In this document: positions 29,201 to 38,119 of the stretch, piece by piece
How the letters are laid out: every line of letters starts with the position of its first letter
Numbering within the stretch: the first letter of the stretch is position 1
Translations under genes and position numbers: made by a program
From: Paenibacillus vini
GTDB taxonomy: Bacteria > Bacillota > Bacilli > Paenibacillales > Paenibacillaceae
Reading direction: 5' to 3'
NCBI RefSeq assembly: GCF_018403325.1
Contig: NZ_BOSL01000024.1
Coordinates: 1 to 64,000 of the forward strand
Length of the DNA: 64,000 nt
The notes under the pieces: model-generated
What the model saw: the letters and a program-made list of their open reading frames with translations, nothing else
What the model was told of the DNA's origin: nothing
Databases searched by the model: none

Positions 29201-30076
29201 TCACTCCTCTTTAAACATTGCCCGAAGCTGCGGAATGGACAGCAACATCGTAATTACAAACATGATGACGCCCACCGCCGATGCAATGCCCAGCTGGTTA
29301 TATTTGAAAGCGTTGTTGTAGAGATAGTACATCATGGTAACAGAACCGTTGTTCGGCCCGCCGCCCGTCAACAGCTGAATCACGACGAAAATTTTCAGTA
29401 CGGCAATAATGTTGATGATGGTGATGTAAATCGTAGTGGGCTTTACCAGCGGAATCAGAATTTGAAATATAGTCCGGATCCGGCTGGCCCCGTCCACCTC
29501 GGCAGCCTCGAATAAATCTTTGGGAACACCGATCATGGCTGCAATATATAGGATAATCGCCTGACCAACGTTGGTTGCAAAGGTTACAAAAATAATGACC
29601 GGAAGAACGGTATGCTTGTTGCCTAGCAAATTAACAATCGAAAAGTCCATCTCTCTTGCTGCATAGGATATTAGGCCATTTGCCGGATTGAGGAGGAATC
29701 CCCATACCATACTCATAACGACCATGGAGACCATAACCGGAATATAGTAGCTTCCGCGGATAAAGGAAACGTATCTCGGCTTCTTGTCAAAGACGGCCGA
29801 TGCGACAAAGATGGAGAAGGCGACGGTCAAAATTACGATAAATACGACAAATATAACGGTGTTATATATGGATTTGAAGAAGACCGGATCATGAAACAGG
29901 GTGACATAATTGTCCAAGCCCACGAAAGTCTGCTGGTTAAATTGAACCTTATATAAACTGAGCCGTATGCCTTCAAAAATCGGGTATACGATAAAAATCA
30001 GAAACATTAAGAACTGAGGCAGAATGAACAGATACCCGGTAACATTCTCTTTCCAGTGATAGTTTCTCCGTTTCAT
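29201..30076 (-). CDS. Sugar ABC transporter permease (MalF type), Nan region
   Basis: A 291-residue permease: N-terminal helix GYLFILPQFLMFLIFIVYPI, periplasmic loop, five more helices, EAA loop FEAAEVDGASRIRTIFQILI (about 187-206). It follows the binding-protein gene after a GC-rich stem-loop. Part of the same importer as the gene at 28348-29190. Confidence 0.93.
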   Translation of the reverse strand: MKRRNYHWKENVTGYLFILPQFLMFLIFIVYPIFEGIRLSLYKVQFNQQTFVGLDNYVTLFHDPVFFKSIYNTVIFVVFIVILTVAFSIFVASAVFDKKPRYVSFIRGSYYIPVMVSMVVMSMVWGFLLNPANGLISYAAREMDFSIVNLLGNKHTVLPVIIFVTFATNVGQAIILYIAAMIGVPKDLFEAAEVDGASRIRTIFQILIPLVKPTTIYITIINIIAVLKIFVVIQLLTGGGPNNGSVTMMYYLYNNAFKYNQLGIASAVGVIMFVITMLLSIPQLRAMFKEE

Positions 30077-30102
30077 GGTTATCCGTTACCTTTCCAAATT
30101 CA

Positions 30103-30136
30103 CGGCCCCGCCGCACCGTCTCGGGGAGCAGGGCCG
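30103..30136 (-). other. Intercistronic stem-loop in the nan transporter operon
   Basis: CGGCCC / GGGCCG arms (30103-30108 with 30131-30136) with further GC pairing inside, between the binding-protein and permease genes and without a T-tract. It mirrors the hairpins at 16978-17000 and 39945-39984 in the same relative place. Confidence 0.5.
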
Positions 30137-30184
30137 GAATTATTTTTAAATGTATTGCACTATTTTGGATCTGAACTCACTTGA

Positions 30185-31591
30185 TTACTTGCTATAAATG
30201 ATCGAGCTTTCCTTAGCTTGCTGGATGATTGTATTACCCTTGGACTGGTAATCCTTAATCGCCTGCTCCGGTGTTTTCTCGCCGATATATATAGCCTGCA
30301 GTTCTGGATAAAGCACTTGTCTCAACTCGCTGTAGCCCGGTACATTGCCTGTAAAATTGAACAGGTTGGCGGAGTTTGCATCGTAAGCAGTGAACAAAGG
30401 ATATTGATCCTTGAATTGGTCAGCGACCGAGCTTCTCACAGGGATACTGTTCTTGGATGATTTAACAAGCTCGGAATCCGAGGAGAAGAATTTCACGAAA
30501 TCCTTGGCTACCTGTGTCTTCACATCATTACCGGTTTTAAATACGCAGGCTCCGACCACATAGGTAAAGGACAATGGATTTCCGCTTGCCGAAGGAATAT
30601 TGGCCAGACGGATATCAAATTTCGGTGCTTTTCCGGCTTCCATGTCCGCCTTGGCATTGTTGAACAAGACCGCATTGGTGAAGCTGACTGCCAACTGCTG
30701 ATTTTGGAACATCGCATTGGCATCGTTGGAGGAGACGGATTCGGCGCCCGGGTTGGTGTAGCCTTGGGAATAAACATCCTTGAGCCACTGGGCCGCTTTC
30801 AAGCCGTTCTCATCATCCAGAATAATATTGCGCTCGTCATCAAAAAACTTGTTGCCGAACATCCGCAGATAAGCAAGATTCCAGGTGTCCCCCTGATTGT
30901 TCAATGCATACAGCCCCATCGGATAGGAACCTTTAGGCAGCTTCTCCTTCAGAGTCTTTAGAATATTGTTGTATTCATCCAAAGACCAAGTTTGGATTTC
31001 ATTGGCATCGCCAATATAGTTATCCAGGCCTGCTGCCTTGAACATGTCCGCATTGTAAGCCAGTGTGCCCGGGTTATGGGCGAACGGATAGAAATATACA
31101 TTGTCTCCGAATGTTACATTATCCCAGTATTTTTGGTCGATATCCGCTTTCGCTGTATCATCTACAAGATCATCCAGCGGTTCAAGCGCCCCGCGGTGCA
31201 CATAATCGCCCATGGCGAATACGCTTTCAAAGAATATATCTGGCGGGGTGCCGCCGTTCAGGTTCACGTTCAGCATTTCGTCGCGCTGATCACCGGCGAT
31301 GACCTGAACGTTGACTTTCACATCATATTTGTCATACTGCTTCGAGAATTTGTCGGCTGCTTCTTTAAAGAAGCTGTCATAGTCGGCATTCGGCTCCGAA
31401 GCATCCAACACACCTTTCCATTGCGGGGTTAGCCAAAGGGAGAGTTCTACCTTGTCTTTCTTTCCGGAGTCAGCTTCTCCGCCTGCGCTGTTATTCGCCG
31501 TGTTCTTCTGATCGCCGCCGGAGCAGCCGGCAAGCAGCGACATAATGAGTACGAGTGCGGTAGCCGCGGAAAACATGCGTTTCTTAAGCAT
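30185..31591 (-). CDS. Sugar-binding lipoprotein, Nan region
   Basis: About 468 residues from the start at 31591 (MLKKRMFSAATALVLIMSLL, AGGGGG upstream); the longer frame overlaps the NanQ gene and is not real. Lipobox LLAGCSGG, then an Ala/Asn/Gly/Ser spacer and a family 1 binding fold (ELSLWLTPQWKGVLDASEP...). It is the receptor of the importer encoded downstream. Sialic acid or a derivative is inferred from nanA/E/K and NanQ; sequence alone does not show it. Confidence 0.9.
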   Translation of the reverse strand: MLKKRMFSAATALVLIMSLLAGCSGGDQKNTANNSAGGEADSGKKDKVELSLWLTPQWKGVLDASEPNADYDSFFKEAADKFSKQYDKYDVKVNVQVIAGDQRDEMLNVNLNGGTPPDIFFESVFAMGDYVHRGALEPLDDLVDDTAKADIDQKYWDNVTFGDNVYFYPFAHNPGTLAYNADMFKAAGLDNYIGDANEIQTWSLDEYNNILKTLKEKLPKGSYPMGLYALNNQGDTWNLAYLRMFGNKFFDDERNIILDDENGLKAAQWLKDVYSQGYTNPGAESVSSNDANAMFQNQQLAVSFTNAVLFNNAKADMEAGKAPKFDIRLANIPSASGNPLSFTYVVGACVFKTGNDVKTQVAKDFVKFFSSDSELVKSSKNSIPVRSSVADQFKDQYPLFTAYDANSANLFNFTGNVPGYSELRQVLYPELQAIYIGEKTPEQAIKDYQSKGNTIIQQAKESSIIYSK

Positions 31592-31631
31592 AAATTGATG
31601 CCCCCTAATATAATTTATTGTGAAGCTGGCT

Positions 31632-32099
31632 TCAAAATAGTTCCCGGTTAATCTTGATGACAACCTTTCTAACTTCAGCTGGTTCGGTTTCGGTCAATCC
31701 GGGACGGTGAATGTCTTCCGGAAACAGGACAGCGTAACGGCCGGGGGCAAGGGAAATCATTGACTCGCCCTCCAGTTCGGAATACAAGGAATAATCGTCT
31801 TCCGGATGACTTTCAAACGGAAGGGTTTGTTCATCTCTCACCTTGCAGCCGATCGTTTCTTCTCCTTCGATGACATAATGAATATCCAGGAAGCGTTCAT
31901 GTTTTTCTGCCGGCGGTTCACTTGCCGGCCTGGTGCGGATGGTTGAAATCAAAGCAAACATGTCGTCACCCCAAATGGGATGTCTTCCTTCCTCAAGCAG
32001 AGTAAAATCGGATTCAAACAGAAAGTCAATTGCCTTGCGCAGCACGGGATGGGCATATGCCCGCTCCTGAGACCAGTGTGACAACGATCCGGTAATCAT
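31632..32099 (-). CDS. nanQ: YhcH/YjgK/YiaL family (NanQ-like) beta-barrel protein
   Basis: 155 residues from the start at 32099 (MITGSLSHWSQERAYAHPVL, AAGGAGGAGG upstream). DUF386 cupin-like barrel with metal ligands expected in HERFLDIHYVIEGEE and SMISLAPGRYAVLFPEDIHRPGL. E. coli NanQ (YhcH) speeds anomer interconversion of sialic acid, and homologues are found in many nan clusters. It is the first gene of the operon nanQ-binding protein-permeases-nanK-nanA-nanE and its presence supports a sialic acid role. Confidence 0.88.
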   Translation of the reverse strand: MITGSLSHWSQERAYAHPVLRKAIDFLFESDFTLLEEGRHPIWGDDMFALISTIRTRPASEPPAEKHERFLDIHYVIEGEETIGCKVRDEQTLPFESHPEDDYSLYSELEGESMISLAPGRYAVLFPEDIHRPGLTETEPAEVRKVVIKINRELF

Positions 32100-32194
32100 G
32101 CCGTGGACCTCCTCCTTACGGCTGTAATCTAAGCCTCTCAACTGATGCCAGAAATGCTCTAAGGCTTATGAATAAAGTATAGCCCCGATAGAAT

Positions 32195-32250
32195 AGTCCC
32201 AACAGGAACTAATTTATTGTGTTTATGTTCAACTTTTTAAAGCGCTTACA
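32195..32250. promoter_or_regulatory. nan operon control region: dyad and cre-like site
   Basis: Upstream of nanQ: an imperfect dyad AGTCCC-aaca-GGAACT (32195-32210) and a cre-like TTAAAGCGCTTACA (32237-32250) matching the consensus TGWAANCGNTNWCA at all but the second base. The terminator at 32322-32346 separates this region from the regulator genes, so the operon should have its own promoter here. Confidence 0.5.
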
Positions 32251-32321
32251 TCAAAGTGCTAGAAAATATTCATTTTCTTTAAACACCGATGTTCACAATT
32301 TTCAGATGGCCGAAATAACAA

Positions 32322-32346
32322 AACCCTCCGCTTGCGCAAGAGGGTT
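32322..32346 (-). terminator. Terminator behind the response-regulator gene
   Basis: Stem AACCCTC / GAGGGTT with an 11-nt loop, 8 nt after the response-regulator stop codon; the minus strand continues TTGTTAT. Confidence 0.75.
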
Positions 32347-32354
32347 CCTCGATT

Positions 32355-33557
32355 TTATATTATTGTCTTCTGATGCTGGGAACGGTATTTTTGCGGGCTG
32401 ACTCCTTTTACCTTTTTGAAGATCCTCCCGAAATAATTGATGTTCTCATAACCCACCTGCTCCGCGATCAGATAGCTGGGCAGGCTCGTCTCTTTCAGCA
32501 GGCTTGCCGCCTGCTCGATTCGCTTGGAATTAATCCAGTCGGTGAAGCCCATCCCGGTCTCCTTCTTGAAAAGGGTACTCAAGTAAGTCTCACTAATATT
32601 GATTCGTTCTGCCGCCTCTTTCAACGAAATATCCTTGGTCAAATTCTCTTTGAGGTAGCGGAGGAGAGTATTGATATCTTCCCTCGACGTCAATTGTACA
32701 CCATGCTCCAATCCTCCGGACCGGGCTTGCCGGCAAATCCCGGAAAGCTCCCGCCAATCCATGATGGGCCCCCCCGTTTCCGCACGAAGCGAGAGGCCCA
32801 GCAAGACATGCGCCGAACTCACCAGTCCGCGGATCTGACGGTCCAGATCATGCTGGCGATCCTCAGGAACGGTAAGCAATGCTGCGATGCATTGGTTGTC
32901 GGGACTTACCGGTTCACTGCCCAGCAGCCCCGCCAGCTCCGTTTGAATTAAATGACCCAGCAGCTTCATGCTGGATGTGGACTTCTCACCATCGCGCGTA
33001 TGAAGCACATGAAACAGCAACAGCATACATTGGGGAGGAAGCTCCACCCCCGGGGGAACGGAAGCCTCTTCGTCCGTAAGAGAATGGAGGAGGCACTCCG
33101 TTATAACATCTTTGCTGCTTGCCTGCCCTTCCGTTCTACGGGTAGATTCTGCCCTTGCCTGATCGCCGCTCCGCTTGAGCTTACGGGCGGCTTCAACAAG
33201 AATCGCCGTCATCTCCTCGGGCTTCATCGATGTCTTCAACAAATAGTCCTCGACACCGAGCTTCATTGCGCTGCGAACATATTCAAATTCGTTGTGGCTG
33301 CTGAGCACAATGATAAGCATGTCGGGATATCGGCGCCGAACCTCTTTGATCAAGTCCAGACCGTTCATATTCGGCATGACAATATCAGTCAGCAGAATAT
33401 CTGGAACCTCTTGCTCCATCAGTTCCAGCGCTTTCAATCCGTCAGCGGCGTCTCCGATAAATTCAAAATTATGACTCTCCCAGTCGATCAACGATTTAAT
33501 CCCCAGGCGTACCAATAATTCGTCATCCACGAGCATCACTTTATGATTCATTGCCAT
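32355..33557 (-). CDS. Response regulator with AraC-type output (YesN-like)
   Basis: About 400 residues from ATG at 33557 (AAGGGG seven bases upstream), overlapping the kinase gene by 17 nt. Receiver domain 1-125: LVDDELLVRLGIK, phosphoacceptor Asp in DILLTDIVMPNMNG, conserved Lys in YLLKTSM. Middle linker, then two AraC helix-turn-helix motifs at the C-terminus (ISLKEAAERINISETYLSTL and PSYLIAEQVGYENINYFGRI). Together with the sensor kinase it probably controls the adjacent nan operon; target genes are inferred from position. Confidence 0.92.
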   Translation of the reverse strand: MAMNHKVMLVDDELLVRLGIKSLIDWESHNFEFIGDAADGLKALELMEQEVPDILLTDIVMPNMNGLDLIKEVRRRYPDMLIIVLSSHNEFEYVRSAMKLGVEDYLLKTSMKPEEMTAILVEAARKLKRSGDQARAESTRRTEGQASSKDVITECLLHSLTDEEASVPPGVELPPQCMLLLFHVLHTRDGEKSTSSMKLLGHLIQTELAGLLGSEPVSPDNQCIAALLTVPEDRQHDLDRQIRGLVSSAHVLLGLSLRAETGGPIMDWRELSGICRQARSGGLEHGVQLTSREDINTLLRYLKENLTKDISLKEAAERINISETYLSTLFKKETGMGFTDWINSKRIEQAASLLKETSLPSYLIAEQVGYENINYFGRIFKKVKGVSPQKYRSQHQKTII

Positions 33558-35325
33558 GGCCAATCCCCTTCTGAATCTCTCTGATCGGCAGCCGATATTC
33601 AACACGTGTCCCTTCACCCGGCTGACTCTCCAGACTTATTCCGTAACTTTCACCATATTGAAGCCGAATTCGTTCATGCACGTTCTTGATTCCGATTCGC
33701 TCGGGTACAACACCGGATTCCAACCAGCTTCTAAGCTCTTCCAGCTTCTCTGGCGTCACTCCCGCGCCATTATCACTTACCTGGAGCACGAAATCGTCTC
33801 CATCACGCCACGCCTTCATCGAAATACATCCTTTACCCGCCATGTCTTGAAGTCCATGCACCAGACAGTTTTCGATAATCGGTTGAAGCATAATATTAAT
33901 GACCTCCTGATCCATCAGTTCCTCCGGCACCTCAATATTCACGGTCAAAGGTTCAGGGTGGCTCATCTTCATCAGCGCAATATAGTTCCCAATATAATCC
34001 AGCTCCTGTCGGAGAGTAATCAGAACTCCACCTCTCCCGATGCTGCCTTCCAGAATTCCTCCCAAATTGGATAACATATCACCGACCTCCCGATCGTGGC
34101 GGATATAGGCCATCCATTTGATGTTGTTAAGCGTGTTCAACAGGAAATGCGGATTAATCTGAGCCTGAAGCGCCCTAAAGCGCATATCCTCCTTCTGCTC
34201 ATATTCTTCTTTTACCCGTGCCAGCAAACTGCGGATTTTCTTCACCATTTTGTTGTAGGTCTCAATCAGCGAAGAAATTTCCTGGGGGCCGGTGACGGAG
34301 ATATTGGAGTGGTACTCCTTATCCTCTAAATCCCTCATTTTCTTGCGCAACAGCTTAAGCGGTTTCGATATGCTGTAAGCGATGGAAATCGTAATGAAAG
34401 AGAAGACGATAAAGATCGCAAAGAAGATCAGCAAATTGGTTTTGCGGAGTTCAAAAATTTCTTTAAACACAGTATCATAGGGAACCAGTTGCAGGATCTT
34501 CCACCCGTTGATGCGAACCGTGTCATAGTTTACGATCCACTTTTCGCCATTCTTCTCGAAAATATGCTGTCCCCGGTTATTCTCCCGGATTTGAGACATG
34601 TAAGCCTCTCCGTTCAGACTCCTGCCTATTTGGTGTTTGTCCGGGCTGGAGACTACGGTCCCTTCCGCATCAATCAGGTAAGTCTCCCCTTCAAGTCCCG
34701 TTAAATATTTGCGGATATCCTCCTCGCGGACACTGAATAGAATCATTCCGCTATTCTGATTGCTCTGGGGCTCGGTAATCGTCTTCACTAATGTAATCAA
34801 CGGATTACGATCGGCGTACATTAATTCCTTGTTATTGAACATCCACTTCAATTGATACGGCTTATCCATCATTTCTTTGTACCAATCCGCCTCCAGGTAA
34901 CCCTTCAGGAGCGGATCAAACATATAGCTTGTACTGATCCAGTTGCCTTGCCGATCAAATAACGTAACGTAGGTATTCGAGAAATATGAGCTGAACAACC
35001 GGTTCAGCACGGTGTCATTCAATCGGAGCTTCTCGTATTTACTATAGGCTTCCGGTTCCTTCAGAAGCTTTGAGATACTGGGTTGGATGGTAATGTTGAC
35101 GGAGGATTGAAGCATTTCCTCAAGAAACAGCTGCACATTGAAATTTACCAGATACAAGGCATCCTGTGTGGAACGGCCGATCTTTTGCTCGATAACTCTT
35201 TCCAACGGCTTGTCCATAAAGTAGAAAGTCAGCAAGAAGGGAATCACCAGAAAAAACAGGATCGAAACAATTATCTGATTGCGGATCGAATACATCCGGG
35301 CTTTTAACCGGGACCATTTCCACAT
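33541..35325 (-). CDS. Membrane sensor histidine kinase (YesM-like)
   Basis: About 594 residues from the start at 35325 (MWKWSRLKARMYSIRNQIIV, GAGGTG upstream). Transmembrane helices near 17-37 and 295-320 flank a dCache-type extracellular sensor; HAMP; histidine box QAQINPHFLLNTLNNIKWMA; and HATPase domain with DNGAGVTPEKLEE and GIGIKNVHERI-like G-box. These LytS/YesM-type kinases sense external sugars, often through a binding protein. Partner of the response regulator downstream. Confidence 0.92.
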   Translation of the reverse strand: MWKWSRLKARMYSIRNQIIVSILFFLVIPFLLTFYFMDKPLERVIEQKIGRSTQDALYLVNFNVQLFLEEMLQSSVNITIQPSISKLLKEPEAYSKYEKLRLNDTVLNRLFSSYFSNTYVTLFDRQGNWISTSYMFDPLLKGYLEADWYKEMMDKPYQLKWMFNNKELMYADRNPLITLVKTITEPQSNQNSGMILFSVREEDIRKYLTGLEGETYLIDAEGTVVSSPDKHQIGRSLNGEAYMSQIRENNRGQHIFEKNGEKWIVNYDTVRINGWKILQLVPYDTVFKEIFELRKTNLLIFFAIFIVFSFITISIAYSISKPLKLLRKKMRDLEDKEYHSNISVTGPQEISSLIETYNKMVKKIRSLLARVKEEYEQKEDMRFRALQAQINPHFLLNTLNNIKWMAYIRHDREVGDMLSNLGGILEGSIGRGGVLITLRQELDYIGNYIALMKMSHPEPLTVNIEVPEELMDQEVINIMLQPIIENCLVHGLQDMAGKGCISMKAWRDGDDFVLQVSDNGAGVTPEKLEELRSWLESGVVPERIGIKNVHERIRLQYGESYGISLESQPGEGTRVEYRLPIREIQKGIGHGNES

Positions 35326-35551
35326 CGGGTTACACCTCGCTACTCTCAATGCCGGCAGGCGGGCAAAATGTACGAGCCATCCTGTAAGCGATATCATATC
35401 AGAGTTCAATTATAGAGTCTGGCAATTACGTTACGCAAGGGGGGATATTGTGCGAGCGCAGGGATCTGTTGGAAAGCGATAAAAACCTGATACGATGAGA
35501 TTGGAAAAAGGAAACAGAATATCGTTTCGCTTCTAGGATCAGAAAAGTCTC

Positions 35552-35659
35552 CTGAAAATACGTACGCCATATGACGAAGGATAGGTCAGCGCGGGTCAAA
35601 TCATTTTTCGGATGGAGTGTATGATCCGGTGTACCTTGTATGAGGCCCAACTCGATGCA
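35552..35659 (-). pseudogene. Remnant of an S-layer homology (SLH) domain
   Basis: A short open stretch on the minus strand reads IELGLIQGTPDHTLHPKN then DLTRADLSFVIWRTYFQ, the SLH pattern (ELGLIxGxxDGxFxPxxxLTRAExxxMIWR). The terminator of the GH112 gene cuts across its upstream side, and no start, signal or other SLH repeats are present. It appears to be the leftover of a lost surface protein. The rest of the 331-bp gap 35410-35740 holds only that terminator (35669-35713). Confidence 0.62.
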
Positions 35660-35668
35660 ACCAAAAAT

Positions 35669-35713
35669 AGAGGTTGTCCCGGGATCAAATGCAAGACTTC
35701 CGGGACAGCCTCT
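35669..35713 (-). terminator. Terminator of the GH112 operon
   Basis: 14-bp stem AGAGGTTGTCCCGG / CCGGGACAGCCTCT (one mismatch), 28 nt after the stop codon; the minus strand continues ATTTTTGG. Confidence 0.88.
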
Positions 35714-35740
35714 TCTATTTGCCAAGCGTCATCATCAAAA

Positions 35741-37915
35741 TTAAATCTCGTACCACTTGATCTCGTTCGCTTCCAGCTTCAAGGAGAAGCTGGAGCCGTC
35801 GCCGCGATATACGACCGTTTCCTGCGGCTCATACGTATTGTTCACCACGCAGTATTTGCCGTTCTTCACATAGGCGTGAACTTCCACATTGTAGTTCTCG
35901 CTGAACCAGCGGTTCAGCTCCCCATCGCTGTGGGCGCTCCAGAGGATCGCACGGTACAGCAGGCGGCTGTTCTCGAAGCTGTACGGCAAACCGCTTATAT
36001 AAACGCTTCGCCCCGCGCCGAATTCGTTCACCGCAAGCTGGACCTCCTGATCGATTTGGCGGAGAATCTTAGTGCCTTCGAGAGCAAAAATACTCTTCTT
36101 GCCTTCGCCAAAGTCGATTTCCTTGCTTCCATTACTATTCGTTTTGCAGTCCGCCGTAATGAAATGATCATGCTCATCCCAGTTATACTTATCGTATCCC
36201 AGGGTAAAGCCGCGTTCTTCCTCTACGCCGAGAACGTTGGCCAGCTGGAAGAAGCGTCCTTGGGCTTGATGCGCTGTAGGCTCGCCAACACCGATAAATC
36301 CGCCGCCTTTATGAACAAAGCCTTTAATCGCGGTAACGATATCGGTATCGAGCCACCACTCTCCGCCCGTGTAGGCCGTATCCGCATCCCCAACATTTAA
36401 TATGACATCAATTCCGTCTAATACGGAAGGATCTTCTTTGATATCGTCGAAGCTGATGAATTTCACATCGAAAGGCGCCCCGGAAAGTGCTTCAATAATG
36501 CCGGCGTAGCTGTAATTTTTCTTATAGTAGAGCGCATGATGGACCATATGGTTGCCCCAGGCCCGCATTTTGCCCCAACAGTTAAGCACGGCTACCGTCT
36601 TAACGCAGTATGGCGTCGTTCCCTGTACGTTGTCATAAAGGGTGCGGAACTCGTCCGTAACGCTTTCTACATAGTCGATAAAGTCCGGGAAATCCAGGGC
36701 AAGCTTCAGGTATCCGCCGTATCCGATCCGGTCAATCGGTTTGCGAAGGATCGCGCGTCTGGCGGTAACCCAATTCACTTTGGCCTCTTTTACAGGGTCC
36801 CCGCCTTCATGGAAGGTATCCGGAAAGAAGTAAGGCAAGAAACGGCCTTCGGTGTATTTAACGCCAGGAATGTCGCTGATCAATCTCAGCGTAGAACCAT
36901 TGCCCACACTGCCGACAACTGCATCCAGGCCAATCGAAGCGAATTCCTCCATGAACGGCTCGGTACCGATCCAATGATCGCCCAGGAACATCATGGCCTC
37001 TTTACCGCATTCATGGGTAATATCGACCATTTCTTTCGCCAGCTTCGCCACTTCGCGGCGCTGGAATGCTTGGAAATCGCGGAACTCCTTGCTCGGAATC
37101 CGGTAATTGTTGTTGTAATAGCCCTGATCGATAATAAATTCAGGTCTGAATTTATAACCTGCCTCCTCCTCAAACTGTTCGAGGATATAAGGGCTGACGG
37201 AGGCTGAATACCCGTACCAGTCCACATATTTTTCACGAGCGAGCTCATCGAAAACGAGGGTGAATTGGTGGAAGAAGGTTGTATAACGGATCACATTCAC
37301 ATAGGGATGTTCCTCGATAAATTTGCGAATGCGCTGCATCGTAAATTCGCGGGTCTTCGGCTGACGAACATCAAACGTAATTTGATGCTCGACATCCTGC
37401 CAATCATTCGTAACCGCATTGTACATATGCACCGGATCCCACATAATATAAGCCAAAAAACTAACGGTGTAATCATGGAACGGATGAGTTGAAATGGTCA
37501 CATCGCCGGTTTGCTCGTCATAGCTCCATTGTTCGGTCGGCACGACCTCTCCCGTCGTACGATCGACAACTTCCCACCAGCGCCGAATATCGTCGCGGCT
37601 GTTCACTTTGAGCATGTCCGGATAAAGCCCCTTCATGAGGGTAATGGACAGACTCTCACCTTCCGCCGTATAAATCGGTGTCATCAAATACATTTGTTGA
37701 ATCTCATCCGGATTCGCCTTGGCCCATACGTTATCCTTCCGGGTTGTATAGTAGGTAGAATAGACCTTAGCATCGACATCCTGCAGCTCGGCCGGAAATT
37801 CAGTACCGTCGCAGTCGCGCACAGCGTCCGCGCCCCAGCGCTTCATGATCTCCAGCGTTTGCGGAATGACGTCTGTATCAGTAGGTATCGTCACACGTCC
37901 TCTTTTTGCACTCAT
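35741..37915 (-). CDS. lnpA: 1,3-beta-galactosyl-N-acetylhexosamine phosphorylase, GH112
   Basis: A 724-residue cytoplasmic enzyme, the usual GH112 length: TIM barrel, Rossmann-like and beta-sandwich domains. N-terminal GRVTIPTDTDVIPQTLEIMK, ADAVRDCDGTEFP, the FFHQFTLVFDE segment, MMFLGDHWIGTEPF with the candidate acid Asp, and GFIGVGEPTAHQAQGRFF. It phosphorolyses galacto-N-biose or lacto-N-biose to galactose-1-phosphate and GalNAc or GlcNAc. The related galactosyl-rhamnose phosphorylases are shorter relatives in the same family and are less fitting in this setting. RBS AAGGAG; last gene of its operon, behind its importer. Confidence 0.92.
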   Translation of the reverse strand: MSAKRGRVTIPTDTDVIPQTLEIMKRWGADAVRDCDGTEFPAELQDVDAKVYSTYYTTRKDNVWAKANPDEIQQMYLMTPIYTAEGESLSITLMKGLYPDMLKVNSRDDIRRWWEVVDRTTGEVVPTEQWSYDEQTGDVTISTHPFHDYTVSFLAYIMWDPVHMYNAVTNDWQDVEHQITFDVRQPKTREFTMQRIRKFIEEHPYVNVIRYTTFFHQFTLVFDELAREKYVDWYGYSASVSPYILEQFEEEAGYKFRPEFIIDQGYYNNNYRIPSKEFRDFQAFQRREVAKLAKEMVDITHECGKEAMMFLGDHWIGTEPFMEEFASIGLDAVVGSVGNGSTLRLISDIPGVKYTEGRFLPYFFPDTFHEGGDPVKEAKVNWVTARRAILRKPIDRIGYGGYLKLALDFPDFIDYVESVTDEFRTLYDNVQGTTPYCVKTVAVLNCWGKMRAWGNHMVHHALYYKKNYSYAGIIEALSGAPFDVKFISFDDIKEDPSVLDGIDVILNVGDADTAYTGGEWWLDTDIVTAIKGFVHKGGGFIGVGEPTAHQAQGRFFQLANVLGVEEERGFTLGYDKYNWDEHDHFITADCKTNSNGSKEIDFGEGKKSIFALEGTKILRQIDQEVQLAVNEFGAGRSVYISGLPYSFENSRLLYRAILWSAHSDGELNRWFSENYNVEVHAYVKNGKYCVVNNTYEPQETVVYRGDGSSFSLKLEANEIKWYEI

Positions 37916-37930
37916 GGATGAAAAACTCCT

Positions 37931-38113
37931 TTATTTATATTTACGATTGTATAACCACAGCAGAGTGATCAGCATGGTTAGCCCAAGCAGCATTAGCCCA
38001 AGCCCGGGAGCACCGATGTCCCTTTGCCCGACAATAACCAATCCGACCCCGACGATAAAAACAATCAGCATCAACAAAATGCGCAGATAATTTTTCAGAA
38101 AATCATTCATCAT
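37931..38113 (-). CDS. Small two-helix membrane protein (DUF6903-like)
   Basis: 60 residues with two hydrophobic helices (about 10-28 and 34-54) linked by GQRDIGAPG and ending in the basic tail YNRKYK. This fits a short family I know as DUF6903, usually beside GH112 phosphorylases or sugar ABC permeases; no function is established. It sits 6 nt after a permease gene and 15 nt before GH112, so it is clearly part of the operon. It could be an accessory subunit of the importer, which is speculation. Confidence 0.75.
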   Translation of the reverse strand: MMNDFLKNYLRILLMLIVFIVGVGLVIVGQRDIGAPGLGLMLLGLTMLITLLWLYNRKYK

Positions 38114-38119
38114 AGCACC

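Noticed and set aside
31592-31663. N-terminal extension of the nan binding protein overlapping nanQ
   Set aside because: The extension has no signal features; the start at 31591 has AGGGGG upstream and gives a proper lipoprotein signal.
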